A DNA stretch of 64,000 nt from Dastarcus helophoroides. Its lineage: Eukaryota > Arthropoda > Insecta > Coleoptera > Bothrideridae. Under the pieces are notes generated by a model. It did no database searches. It was not told the DNA's origin and was given only the letters and a program-made list of their open reading frames with translations. The translations under genes were made by a program, and so were the position numbers. Below are positions 48,099 through 58,530 of this stretch, piece by piece; positions within the stretch are counted from its first letter, which is position 1, and the number at the start of each line of letters is the position of its first letter. Where the stretch lies: positions 24,043,629 to 24,107,628 of the forward strand of contig CM053327.1 of the NCBI GenBank assembly GCA_028583605.1, given 5' to 3'.

Positions 48099-48357
48099 AG
48101 TGACCAGTGGCCACCTAAGTGTCAAGATTAAAGTCCTATTAATTTCTTTTTAATGCGGAAGACACATGTAACCGATCGCGATCACGTTCACAATGGTATG
48201 ATGGCGATCGGATATGGTTCTAGGAAACAAATGTAGCCGAATACACTTCTTGCCAACTGTGACTATGCAGCGTTTGGTCGCGTGGCCCACGGCGATATAA
48301 CCATGAAATGCTACAGCGGGGTTTTTTTTAACTTTTTTGTAGCCACTGGCCACTTTC
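48099..48357. mobile_element. Candidate small TIR element
   Basis: The left end GTGACCAGTGGCCACCTAAG and the inverted right end GTGGCCAGTGGCTACAAAAA are similar over about 16 bp. The 258-bp interior is locally GC-richer than its surroundings. No clear target duplication was found. Confidence 0.4.
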
Positions 48358-48479
48358 AAAATATCACAAACACCACGGGGTTATTTATTACAAAGGAATA
48401 TCGTTAAATATTTTCTGTCAAAACTTTTGACAGACATTTTGGAAGAAACATCAAGATTTCAATTTCATCTTTAATAAAA

Positions 48480-48830
48480 CCAATGAAAATTTCTAGAATA
48501 TCAAATTCTAAAAGTTCGAAATTTTCAGGAACACTCCGATGCTAAAGAAAATAAGTTGAATTCGAGAAAAAGCCGAAATCCTAAGAAAATGGTTGAAATT
48601 TCGATAAAAAATGTTCAAATTTTTCAGAGAAAGTCAAATTTTTAGAATAAAAGTAGAATTTTGCGAATAGTCTACCTTGGAAAAAAGTCTAATTTTGTGA
48701 ATAAAGCCCAGTTAAAAAGAAGAGAAGAAGATTGAAGGAAAAATAGTTGAAATTCCTGGAAAAAGGGCGAATTTCGACGGCACAAAAAGCCAAATTTTGG
48801 TAAACCAGTCAATTTATATTTCGTTGCAGA
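48480..48830. repeat. Degenerate short-period A/T-tract repeat
   Basis: Variants of GAAATTTT / AGTCAAATTTT / AAAGTAGAATTTTG recur every 25-35 bp with many differences. It resembles decayed satellite. A similar texture covers 62930-63960. Confidence 0.45.
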
Positions 48831-49011
48831 TGTTCTGTCACCGAACTAAAAGTCGTGGTACCTTTACGTCTAGGGCAATGTTAGATTGGTCTAAAAGTAG
48901 ATGATCCAAAAACACTCACACGATTTTTAGAGGTATGGTATCCTTCTAGGTTTTGAATTTATTTTAATTACTGGCCTTTCGATTCCTTGACGATTAAGAT
49001 ATTATTGGTGG

Positions 49012-49275
49012 AATGGACTTATTCTTGGTTATCTTCATTCAATTAATATACAAATCTTGTCCTCTAAAATCAAGAAAGATTAAAAAATACAACAGTTGCT
49101 CTAACGCGTTTTGACAGTCAAGCTATTATCTCCAGAGACAGCAATTTTCGTCTTTTTTTACAGGGAAACTCTCTCTGAAGATGATGGCATGGCTTTCGAA
49201 ACGCGTTAGAGCAACTGTTGTATTTTTTGATCTTTCTTGGTTGCAAGGAACAACATTTGTATATTAATTTTTGAA
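49012..49275. repeat. Palindromic pair of PLE-B tails
   Basis: 49012-49137 is a tail in minus orientation with a damaged core (CTGGAGA). 49165-49275 is a tail in plus orientation with an intact core. They are back to back and separated by about 27 bases. Confidence 0.75.
49170..49214 (+). ncRNA. Hammerhead ribozyme-like motif in PLE-B terminus
   Basis: CTCT, CTGAAGA, an extra T, stem II GATGGC/GCTTTC with a mismatch, GAAAC, minimal stem III ACGCGT, T, then AGAG pairing to CTCT. The core residues are intact. Confidence 0.5.
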
Positions 49276-49295
49276 GATATTTTGCATTAATCTTT

Positions 49296-49757
49296 GCAAA
49301 AAATTGAAATACAGAACTTGTCCCCTGAAACCAAGAAATATTAAGAAACACAACAAAACGTTGCTCTAACGCGTTTGACAGCTAAACTGTCATCTTCAGA
49401 GAGATATTGAACACCTAATCTTAAAATTTACCCTTATATACTAAGAATATTCACTTCGTGCATGATCGATCGCATCCGAATGCACATAATCATACACGTC
49501 GTAGTGTCACAATTTCTTATCTATCAACCTTTATAAAACCATTCCTAAGGTTGTCTCCAGCCTTATGGATCGCTAAGCTTTCACATGCATTTAACATAGA
49601 ATTCTTATTTACTATTAACAGTTTAAAATTATTATGTATCCTATGGTCTAATTCAAAATCATGTTTAGCCACACTTGACTTATCAGTTTTTCCGTACCTC
49701 AAATGAGCCAAGTGCTCATTCAGTCGGATTTTAAGAGATCGTCTAGTTTGCCCGACA
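49296..49757 (-). mobile_element. PLE-B 3' end with GIY-YIG C-terminal scrap, minus strand
   Basis: The minus-strand frame 49711-49517 reads AHLRYGKTDKSSVAKHDFEL and NSMLNACESLAIHKAGDN, homologous to the PLE end at 37459-37650. It is followed by the UTR, a hammerhead-like core lacking one base before AAAC (about 49375) and the terminal block to 49296. The PLE text is cut abruptly at 49757, where a GC-rich cassette begins. Confidence 0.75.
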
Positions 49758-50699
49758 TTGATACAGGGGCGCCGTTAAGCCTGGCCAGATGTCACTGCCC
49801 GGCCCACTTCCGTCAGACGACACTCGGAGATGTCGACTTCTTGTCGCCTCGATGACATTTTCTCACGGAGGATCTGTTGGCGAACACATTGCCTAATTTA
49901 CGATTTAACGGTCAAAATCTAGTTCACCAATAGCTCCTTCAGATTTTTTTCGGGGGTTGGGCATGTCGCGAGAGACGCTCTAACGCGATTGGCCAAGCAT
50001 CCGAAGGGAAAAAATGAGAATGCCAGCGATGTGGGAAGTCGAAGTCAGTCCGGGAAGAATCGCGAAAATAACCACCAGGCCCTAGTGCTGTGTTCTGTGC
50101 GTTCTCTTCTTGAAAGGTTTTTTTTTCTTCCCTCTAGCCCCGTTATTTTTCTTAAGTGCGTATGTTGTGTCCTCGGTGCATAAAATCATCGTGCGCCGCG
50201 AATATTGGATTTTTTTTTGTACTTTATTGTGTGCCAGGTTTTTTTTCTGATAACCTTTTACATTGTTCTCGTGAGTGCTGATTTGGCGGACTATCGTTGC
50301 ATGCGTAACTGACTTGGAGTTAGACTTTTTGGTGATTTCAGGTACCTTAATTGTGTAGACACTAACCCTGGTAACTCTACCGCGAATCAGTGCGTGAACG
50401 CGAACTTTCCTGCTATCGCTACCTTTTTCCGTTCGTCAACGTTCCCACGAGATTTCGTACGGGAGTTTCAAGGATAAAGTCCCCGAAGTGTTGCAGTAGG
50501 TCGCGGAGCGCGAATTTATCCGCGAAGTCGCGGGTCGCGAATTTTTCCGCGAAGTCGCGGGTCGCGAATTTTTCCGCGAAGTCGCGGGCCGCGAATTTTA
50601 CCGCGAGGTCGCAGGTCGCGAATTTTTCCGCGAGGTCGCGGATCGTAACTATCTTTTTCTCTCTTCGGCCCGGAGTACCGAACCGTATCAACATACTAC
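49758..50699. other. GC-rich 942-bp cassette between outward-facing PLE-B ends
   Basis: The cassette has much higher GC than any neighbour and starts TTGATACAGGGGCGCCGTTA. It includes a 64-codon frame (49989-50183, MAKHPKGKNENASDVGSRSQ) and a 27-bp tandem array. I recognise no domain. It could be an old promoter or 5' region of a PLE or LTR element, captured host DNA, or the target between two PLE insertions. Confidence 0.55.
50500..50649. repeat. 27-bp tandem array, about 5.5 copies, in frame on both strands
   Basis: Units start at 50500, 50527, 50554, 50581, 50608 and 50635 (partial); two are identical. The consensus begins GTCGCGGGTCGCGAAT and ends TTTTCCGCGAA. Each junction forms CCGCGA AG TCGCGG, a 6-bp hairpin. 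Twenty-seven bases is nine codons, and both strands stay open. The plus strand encodes repeats of AKSRVANFS and the minus strand repeats of RDFAEKFAT. Confidence 0.9.
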
Positions 50700-51122
50700 A
50701 AGTGTGGCTAAACATGCTTTTGAATTAGACCATAGGATAGATAATAATATTAAATTGTTGAGAGTAGTACATAAGAATTATATGATAAATGCATGTGAAA
50801 GCTTAGCCGTCCATAAGGCTGGTTGCGCCGGGCTTTTAGGCCATTCATCTGTGGTGAAAATAGTTAAGGTTGGTAGATAAGAAATTGTGACACTGCTACG
50901 AGTACGATTAGATGGGCATGGGCGTTCGGATACACGAAGTGAATGTTCTTAGTATATAAGGGTAAATTTTAAGATTAGGTGTTAGTATCTCTCTGAAGAT
51001 GATAGCTTGGCTGTCGAAACGCGTTAGAGCAACGTTTGTTGTGTTTTTTAATCTTTCTTGGTTTCAGGGGAGAAGTTCGTATTTCAATTTTTGAAGATAA
51101 CCAAGGACCAGTCCGTTCCATC
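50700..51122 (+). mobile_element. PLE-B 3' end with GIY-YIG C-terminal scrap, plus strand
   Basis: 50700-50880 reads SVAKHAFELDHRIDNNIKLL-like text and ACESLAVHKAGCAG, then KIVKVGR and a stop, homologous to 37459-37640. The UTR, hammerhead-like core and full terminal block (to ACCAGTCCGTTCCA) follow to 51122. It is oriented opposite to the copy at 49296-49757, so the two point away from the cassette. Confidence 0.78.
50988..51032 (+). ncRNA. Hammerhead ribozyme-like motif in PLE-B terminus
   Basis: CTCT, CTGAAGA, an extra T, stem II GATAGC/GCTGTC (one GU pair), GAAAC, minimal stem III ACGCGT, T, AGAG. All core residues and the stem I pairing are present. Confidence 0.55.
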
Positions 51123-52041
51123 CAAACAAACAAAAAATAATCTTTGCAATTCTGTAGTATATGTTAATTAAATTCTGAAACCTTCATAAAACCAGTAATA
51201 CAATGAATTTCATAAATATTTATCGAATTGTGCTTAAACGAATAGGTTTTGTACTTTCAAACGCATAAAATAAGTATCTACAAAACTTTAGTTATAATAA
51301 TAAGTTGCAGCGTGTTTATTCTGAAACGGAAGTTACGGTTAAAAAACGGCTCTTTCCTTTTTATACATTGTACATGTATCCGCCTCCATATCTAGGCTGA
51401 AAAATGGCAACATTAGCATGTCGTTGCCTTTGACATGCTAATTTAAAAAGTCAATTTTAATTTGTTCTTTTTACAACCATCTAGTCGAATACATTCTTAT
51501 TCAACCTTCAAAGGAACAAAGAAAGTCAAAGTAAATTACTTTTAAATTGCTCCGGACCTTAATTAAATAATGATTTATTGTTTTTAGGTTCAATCGGTGC
51601 ACTTTTAGGCATTAATCGATGATTGGAAGTTGTTTTGTAGAATCTCTCAAAGTATCATACAAATTAATGATTCTTATAAAGGACCCCTTTTTAAAACGTA
51701 TATTTCTGAGGACAATTCTCAACACATACAATTTACCTTATTAAAAAAATTATATATTTCAAAGAAGATGTTACTCTCTTACCAAATTATGGCAATTATG
51801 GAATTGTTACGCGTTACATGTTTCGTTAACAAAACTGGTGTAACATTTACAGAGTTTCCAACGTGAAGGCGCACCCTATTTAAAGATCATTCTCATAGTT
51901 AATAAGCCAGTAGTTGTTAGTTATTATGTTCTTACTTCCACAGTTGCACTATTAAATATAAAGATAAAATCCTAAATAATAGAACCAAGAGAAACAACTA
52001 CTTCGATGGCTAATACCCCTAATAACCACTGAATCACAGAA
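51123..52041. other. Intron spacer
   Basis: Nothing recognised. A 78-codon frame at 51630-51866 has no domain. Confidence 0.4.
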
Positions 52042-52244
52042 TCAAACGGTTGGCTCTTCTTGGCTTTCGTTAGGTTTACTTTGTAACAAAAAAAGCTTCA
52101 TCCTACGCCAACGATATTGTGAGATAAAGATATCAGAATCTTCGTTAAGAACACGTCCTGACTTTCTCCAGGCACAGCGTCTTTTGTCAATCCACGACCA
52201 ATATCGCTGCTGTTGGAGTTCATCAGGTGGATGCAGATAAAATG
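52042..52244 (-). CDS. Unrecognised minus-strand open segment, possible exon
   Basis: A frame ending at TGA 52044-52042 reads HPPDELQQQRYWSWIDKRRC, then RVLNEDSDIFISQYRWRRMK and a polar tail. The composition (Trp, Asp, Arg, Gln) is unlike AT-driven noise. An AG lies just upstream at 52246-52245, but the pyrimidine tract is poor and no start is visible. It may be an exon of a nested gene or a transposon scrap. I do not recognise the family. Confidence 0.25.
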
Positions 52245-52811
52245 CTAAGTATCAACAAACAAAATAATCTTTATTTATATCAATTAAAAGTTATTATATT
52301 GTAAGCAACCAGAATTCGCCCGCATTGTTTATATTTCATGGCGCCAATCACCAGGAAAGAATTCCAATCACAGCTTGTCCCGGCTGCGGGGATGCTCTCC
52401 CAGCGTCACTCGGGCCTGGCGGAAGTGGATTGTTAATTCGATATTCCTGTTCAATTAATCGATACATCGTTACCTGTTTTAACATTCGTTCAATGAATAT
52501 TTTGAAGTTTGTGTTACCGTTTATTACTGTTATAATTTGTGTGTCGCTACCGCTATTGGTGTTTAAATTATGGAGGAGGAACACGAATCTAACAAAATCT
52601 ACTAACTGAAACAATCCGAGTTCTACTACATTTCATAAAACAAATAATTTGATTTATAATTAGGGTTGCCAGATCTTCCGCATTTTCCAGGTTTTCGCGT
52701 GTTTTTTTACATTATCGAAAAAGTGCGGGTTTTTCTATATTGTAATAGTTATTAAGAAAAATACATATTTTATGGAAAAATAGGTGCTTTCATTCCAAGG
52801 CAATATAGTAT
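52245..52811. other. Intron spacer with a small GC-rich patch
   Basis: 52360-52430 is GC-rich and both strands are open (plus-strand frame 52325-52609), but I see no domain. 52664-52680 (TTAGGGTTGCCAGATC) resembles a MITE end without a partner. Confidence 0.4.
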
Positions 52812-53153
52812 TGTCACGGGCTTATCGGTTCGAATTGATTCTTAACACGTGAATTGAATAATACCCACTTTATTACCAAACTAAACTCGGAACACTACAA
52901 CTGAATAATTAACTCGCTTATTGACTTTTAACTACTAGCTCACTAATTACACTGACTGACTCTAACTAACTGACTCCAGGGAAAGGCGTCCGCCTTATAT
53001 AGTTTTCGCTTCCGGGTTCTAGAAGTTTTGGGCAGATAAGGCTTATCGTTGGCCGAAATTTCTGGAACGCTTATCTGCTGTTTGCATCATTATCGCGGCC
53101 GCTTTTCCTTATCAGATCTTTCTAGAAACTTTTCTTACGTACTAAATTCTACA
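52812..53153 (-). mobile_element. Probable solo LTR of a Gypsy-like retrotransposon
   Basis: On the minus strand the 342-bp block starts TGTAGAATT and ends CCGTGACA. It contains a TATA box followed by GC-rich text (CTATATAAGGCGGACGCC, about 53000), a Ser/Leu-codon-free transcribed part, and AATAAA (about 52890) before the end. This order (U3, TATA, poly(A) signal, U5) is what an LTR shows. I could not find a clean target duplication or internal sequence. Confidence 0.5.
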
Positions 53154-53660
53154 ATTTACATTTCGTTTCAGTATTAATTTTTTTCAAATGAAAAATTTGA
53201 TTTAACCGAAGAATGGAATGCAGAAGAAATTTGTCTTTTATATTATTTGATTTAGATGAATATTTTCGAAGTTAGCTTAGATTTATTAAATTGCTAGCAA
53301 CGCAGCAGTTGCGGTTGGATTCGACCATTCGAGCAGAATCCGAAGGAATCCCATAAACTGTGTTAGTCTGTGAAATTGTGAATTACCGTAGTAATTGGTA
53401 CGGAACTCTAATTGTGCGAAATACCCTATATCTTTAAAACATGGAGAACTATCAAACAATCAAATATTGTTGTGAATTGTATCTCTGGGATTTTTATTCG
53501 GATATTAAAAATTCTGTGAATATGGTAGCCCCATTTACAATAGCAAACCGTTTTCAAATAATTAAAAAATAATAATATTTATGTAATTAATGGTACTGTC
53601 ATGATCATCACTGTATTTGACTGTTAATAGTTTCTGAATTACATACATCTTTTCTTTCAG
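53154..53660. other. End of intron B
   Basis: AT-rich intron sequence ending in the strong acceptor tttctttcag at 53651-53660. Confidence 0.5.
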
Positions 53661-53915
53661 TTAGTGAATCAAGAACGTCGCCTAAGTACGACTGCCTCTA
53701 GAACAATGGCTGCAATGTCCTTAGGATTCATAGTGTTAGTAACACCATGGACCATTCAAGAAGTTGTAGCGGCATGTACAGGGTCAAGGGCACCAGCTGG
53801 TCTAGATTTTCTAGCAACATGGCTCGCACTTAGCAATAGTTTTTGGAACCCATTTCTTTACTGGCTCTTAAACAACCATTTTCGTCGAATTAGTAGAGAA
53901 TTAATTTTTAGAACC
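53661..53915 (+). CDS. Class A GPCR exon: end of loop 3, TM6, loop ECL3, TM7
   Basis: An intact 85-codon exon between tttctttcag and acc|gtaagt, phase 0 at both ends. It begins LVNQERRLSTTASRTMAAMS, the basic end of intracellular loop 3. TM6 reads LGFIVLVTPWTIQEVVAACT: the Pro is present but the position of the usual toggle Trp (CWxP) holds Val. After loop GSRAPAGLDF, TM7 reads LATWLALSNSFWNPFLYWLL with the NPxxY-type motif as NPFLY. NNHFRRISRELIF then starts helix 8. If the donor were not used, translation would stop five codons later at 53928, which would remove the tail exon. Confidence 0.88.
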
Positions 53916-55757
53916 GTAAGTATTATTTGAACTGGTATAAAAATGTATCAGCACTAATGCAGAGGGTCCACTTCTCAACCCTCAACATTGCCTTGTCAAA
54001 ATTGCATATTTGCGAAGTTTAGTTATAAACAGTGCAAAAGAGAAAATCTGAAGTGAAAGTTAAAACGTTTGAAATCACTTTAAAAAAAGAGAGTTCAATA
54101 AATAGAATACTTCCTTTCGTATATTTTTCCAAAATTATCAATTGACAGTGGTTTTTAATAAATACATTGTTGGAATTCTTTTTGTGAAAAAAGAAAAGGT
54201 AATATTTTTACCCATTTTAACTGATATAATATGCTTTTTTACTATATTTAAAATCCTATAATAAAGTGGCACTTCATCGTATACCTGCATATTATTGTCA
54301 TTGTCAATTAAACACAGTTCGGACATACAATATGCTTGGAACGTTAAATTGTATAGTAATATTCAATTAACTCTCTAAACTATTATGGCTTTGTATTACC
54401 TTTCTACTAGTATTAATTTACCATAAAATTTAATGTTTAATTCCATTCATAACCCATTTGTTATATAAATAACATAGTTTTCATAAAACATAGCAAAATT
54501 GAATAGCTCAAGGAAGTGGAAGAAGCCTTTCATTCGAAGTGGCATTTGGAACAGTGTCAAGAACGCCCATGAAAGTTTCATATTTTCTTTTCAAAGAGCT
54601 ATCGGAATGGCTTTTCTGATATTTATTAGATTTTAACGGACAATGGACTGCATTACTGAAGATAGAAACTGGGCTCGAGCTATTACTTTTAAATGATTCG
54701 AATTATCGTTTCTGTAAATGCTACCAAATAGTAGCAATCTATTCTGATTATTAAACATTAAAACATAAAATTATTAATTCGCAACTCTTTATATTTATTT
54801 AGATGATATACAGCCTGTTTAAAATGAAGTCGGCATTATTGATAATTTTCTTGTTATTAAATACACTGATTATTAAGGTGATTATTGATCGAAATGTTGT
54901 AATGGTCATATCAAAAATGAGATCACTTTAAAGACGTGGCAAGGAGAGTTTCATCATTGCAAAATTTAAACTTCGACTTTTGATGAACTAATCTCTTTTT
55001 AAACGCTAAATATATCAGCTTATTCATTCAGACTATGTACACGGAAGCAAAATGTCGGAAATGATAAATATCCTTCCTTTAACGCCGTTAACAAAAGATA
55101 TAAAAGCTTCTATGAGAAAATATTAACCTAATTGTAAGAAAGCATTATTGGCAAATAATACAAACTATAGCCGTTAAATTATCCGCAAAGGAATCATTTA
55201 TAAAATTAACCCTCTGATGAGTATAAAGCATCAGCAATTAATCTTCTTGAATGCATTTACTGAATGAGCAGATTTTGTTTTTATTTACGATAAAATGGCA
55301 CTGGTGGAAGCATAAAACAATGGTATAGTTAAGTTTTAATAATTAATCTGAATGCATATACTTGTCCATACTATACAGAAGTTAATAGCGCAAAAGACTT
55401 AACCAGAGTTCTATTTTACAACAGTTAATTGTCACAGATAGAAAATGATTTTGATTTGTATGCAAGAAATCCTTGTTAATTTTTGCTTTTTTATTTCTAT
55501 AGTTTCGGTTCCAGGCGCTATGTACAATAAAACGCATTTTTGTTCAATAGGACACGAAGGTATTATTTTTCAGTTTCTAGTGTGGACGCAAAATGCAATT
55601 TCGCGGCCGCTATCCTTAGCAACGGACATTAAATGCATTGACAGTGCCGTTTCTAAAATAAGAAAGATTTGTTGTTTGTTGTTATTGTTTCTTTAAATAC
55701 CTGTTAACTACATATATTAGATTTTTAAAAACTTTTTATTCTGAAATTCTTAATGTA
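53916..55757. other. Start of intron C
   Basis: No gene recognised in this AT-rich stretch. Confidence 0.45.
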
Positions 55758-56559
55758 CCGGGTGACCAACTAAGAAAGGACGTCGGCTATATCTCAGCAA
55801 CGAACCATCCCACAGTTTTGAGAAAAAAATTTCAATGAGAAAATTGGCCCTGAAAAATCGCTGGAAAATATTTTTGAGGTTCTAAAATGACCGCTAGGTG
55901 GCGTAATACGTGAAGCTAAATAAAAAATTAGGATTTTCTCGAAATTTTGCTTAATTAAAGTATGTTGAAAATGCATGCATTGTAATTCTAGAGTAGTTTC
56001 AATATGTTTTTGTTCTTCACTCTTTCTTCTATCTCTAAAAATAAAGTGGTGGGGAGACGTCGAAAAAAATTTTTTTTAAATACCATTTACTTCAGTTAGC
56101 CTCAATAAAATTTAACAAATTTAGTCTCTATAGAAGGGGTGTTATTTAGTCTATCGAAAGCACTTTCATATGTTTTTATTTTAAAATTATTGTCGCTGCT
56201 ACAGCGCGTTATATAAAATGGTAACAAATTTCTCCGTTTTTCTAAAAAAAATTAAATAGGAAGATATGTCAATTTTGATATCTTAAAATAGAGAATTGAA
56301 AGCCCTAGATATCAGTGAAAACCGCAACTCGATATCTTTTATCTAACTGGAGATATTGGCAAATAAAATGTCAGTAACGTAAATGCTCGATGACGTTGTT
56401 TACCATTTAGAATACGAAATCAGAGGAGGTTTAGAATTTGTCTTACATAATATAAAAATAAGTAATTAACATACCTACAATGATCTAATAGTAATAAAAA
56501 AAAATTAACCGAAGAAACAATCTAATATTCAAAAAAGTAAAAAAAAGACACTGCATTAC

Positions 56560-57180
56560 ATTAAAAATGTTAAATTAATATCCTCTATTGACTGGATTCC
56601 TAGATGTTCAAACTGATTGCAGACCATCATTTTCATGAAGTGAATCCTCTGACGAATGAACAACACTGCAATTTTAACTTTTACCATTGACCATTCTACC
56701 CCTCTAAATATTGTTTCTTATTCTTTCGATCATGCCCTTTCTTTTGTAGGCTTGTTGGCAAAAATAAGGTCTTCTATTCGCCTGACAAATTAAAATCAAG
56801 GCAAGTCAGATATGGGGACCTGGATGGCCAAGAAAACTGACTTCCACTTCCTATCTATCTGCCACGTGGACCTGGTTTTGAACGATGGTTCAGCATATCC
56901 CCAAGTCATTAGCTATTGTCCTAGCACTTAAATGAGGATTAAATTTCACATATTCTAAAACATTTATAATATTTTGTTCGATGCGACCTCTACGTTGTCT
57001 TCTGAACACAGCAACAATGCACATTTCCGGTGGTGCGTATGCGATCTATCAGTCGAAGGAAAACTCTTTCACTTTGATTATGTTTTTCGGGATACTGCAC
57101 GCGTAGATTTAGCAGCATCACTTGCATTTTCATGCATTCGAAATAAATGATTAGTTAGCATGTCAAATGCTTCTTCATTT
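56560..57180 (-). pseudogene. Tc1/mariner-like transposase, HTH fused to last catalytic block by deletion
   Basis: Minus-strand frames give EEAFDMLTNHLFRMHENASDA and YPEKHNQSERVFLRLIDRIR, then after a shift a segment equivalent to YVKFNPHLSARTIANDLGI. The text then jumps to SWPSRSPYLTCLDFNLSGE, which carries the third catalytic Asp block of this transposase group. About 150 residues of the catalytic domain are missing between them. Further down, MVCNQFEHLGIQSIEDINLT marks the C-terminus. Confidence 0.55.
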
Positions 57181-57195
57181 GTTTAAATCTTTTTA

Positions 57196-57232
57196 ATTTT
57201 AAAAATTGAAATACAAATCGTGTCCCCTGAAA
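57196..57232 (-). repeat. PLE-B tail scrap inside the long-TIR element
   Basis: AAAAATTGAAATACAAATCG then TGTCCCCTGAAACCAA is the PLE-B terminal block, cut off on both sides. Confidence 0.6.
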
Positions 57233-58267
57233 CCAATTTTTTATTTTATAAAGAAATGTAAAAGCGGAAATAACTAATTCAGTTAGAAGAGCAGGTAGTA
57301 ATTACATTTGCAACCTTAAAGATTTGCACTTTTTTATTTCATTTTCGCAGTTACCTTTTTTCAAGGGCCACTTTACCAGTTTTGTAGACAAACTATGTGA
57401 TTATTTATAACTTAATCTTTGTCAATATCTTTGGTTAGACACAAGATATCGAGTTGAGATTTTTACTGATATTTAGGGCTTTTAATTCTCTATTTTAAGA
57501 TATCCAAATTGACATATCATTCTATTTAATTAATTTTAGAAAAACAGCGAAATTTGTTACCATTTTATATAACGCACTGTAGCAGCGACAATAATTTTAA
57601 AATAAAAACACGTGAAAGTGCCGTCGATAGACTAAATAGCACTCTTTCTATAAAGACTAAATTTGTCTAAATTTCCTTAAGGCTAACTAAAGTAAATGGC
57701 ATTTAAAATTTTTTTTTTCGACGTCTCCCCACCACTTTATTTTTAAAGACAGAACAATAAGTGTAAAGCAAAACAAATCATAAATATTCTAGGATTACAA
57801 TGCATGTATTTTCCATATACCTTAATTAGGCAAAATTTCGAGAAAATCCTAATTTTCTATTCAGTCTTACCTATTACGCCATCTACCGGTCATTTTAGAA
57901 CTTCAAAAATATTTTTCAGCGATTTTTCAGGGCCACTTTTCTTATTGAAATTTTTTCCCCAAAGCTGTAAGGTGATTCGTTGCTGAGATATAGCCGGCGT
58001 CCTTTCTTAGTTGGCCACCCGGTACATAAATTAAGTAGGATAAATGTTAACACTGCATTATATTCCTTACAGTAAATTACTTATAGCGTTATAGTAAAGG
58101 TTGTGTTATTTATCAATTACTTTGGAAATGCTGGCAGCTAGGATACAAGAACTTTTTACACAAAAAAATGTTTATTCGCTTGTGTTATTATTAGTGGGTA
58201 GCTTTTTATCAAATTTTAACCAAATATACAATAAGCTTTTAGACAATCAGGTCAAAAGTATCACATC

Positions 58268-58530
58268 TACAAAAATTGAAATACAAATCTTGTCCTCTGA
58301 AACCAAGAAAGATTAAAAAACACAACAAAGGTTGCTCTAACGCGTTCGATAGCCAAGCTATTATCTTCAAGAGATACTTTGAAAAACGAATTTGAGAGGT
58401 ACTTTAAAGATGCTTGGCTATTGAAACGCGTTAGAGCAACCTTTGTTGTGTTTTTAATCTTTCTTGGCTTCAGGGGACAAGATTTGTATTTCAATTTTTG
58501 AAGGTAATCAAGGACCAGTCGGTCTCACCA
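58268..58530. repeat. Palindromic pair of PLE-B tails
   Basis: 58268-58378 is a tail in minus orientation; 58400-58530 is a tail in plus orientation ending GACCAGTCGG. Both hammerhead-like cores are damaged (TTGAAGA with GAAC on the left; the CTGA part missing on the right). About 20 unrelated bases lie between. Confidence 0.75.

Larger units (their letters stand above)
55758..58022. mobile_element. DNA transposon with TIRs of about 650 bp
   Basis: The left end CCGGGTGACCAACTAAGAAA and the inverted right end CCGGGTGGCCAACTAAGAAA start arms that stay similar for about 650 bp (55758-56400 against 57380-58022). TA lies at 55756-55757 and 58023-58024. The arms contain GTGGTGGGGAGACGTCGAAA and TCGCTGCTACAGCGCGTTAT in inverted order. 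The interior holds a collapsed Tc1/mariner-like transposase. The arms have diverged, so the insertion is old. Confidence 0.85.

Noticed and set aside
52325..52614. Overlapping open frames on both strands in a GC-rich patch
   Set aside because: Both strands are open, which reflects composition; neither has a recognised domain.
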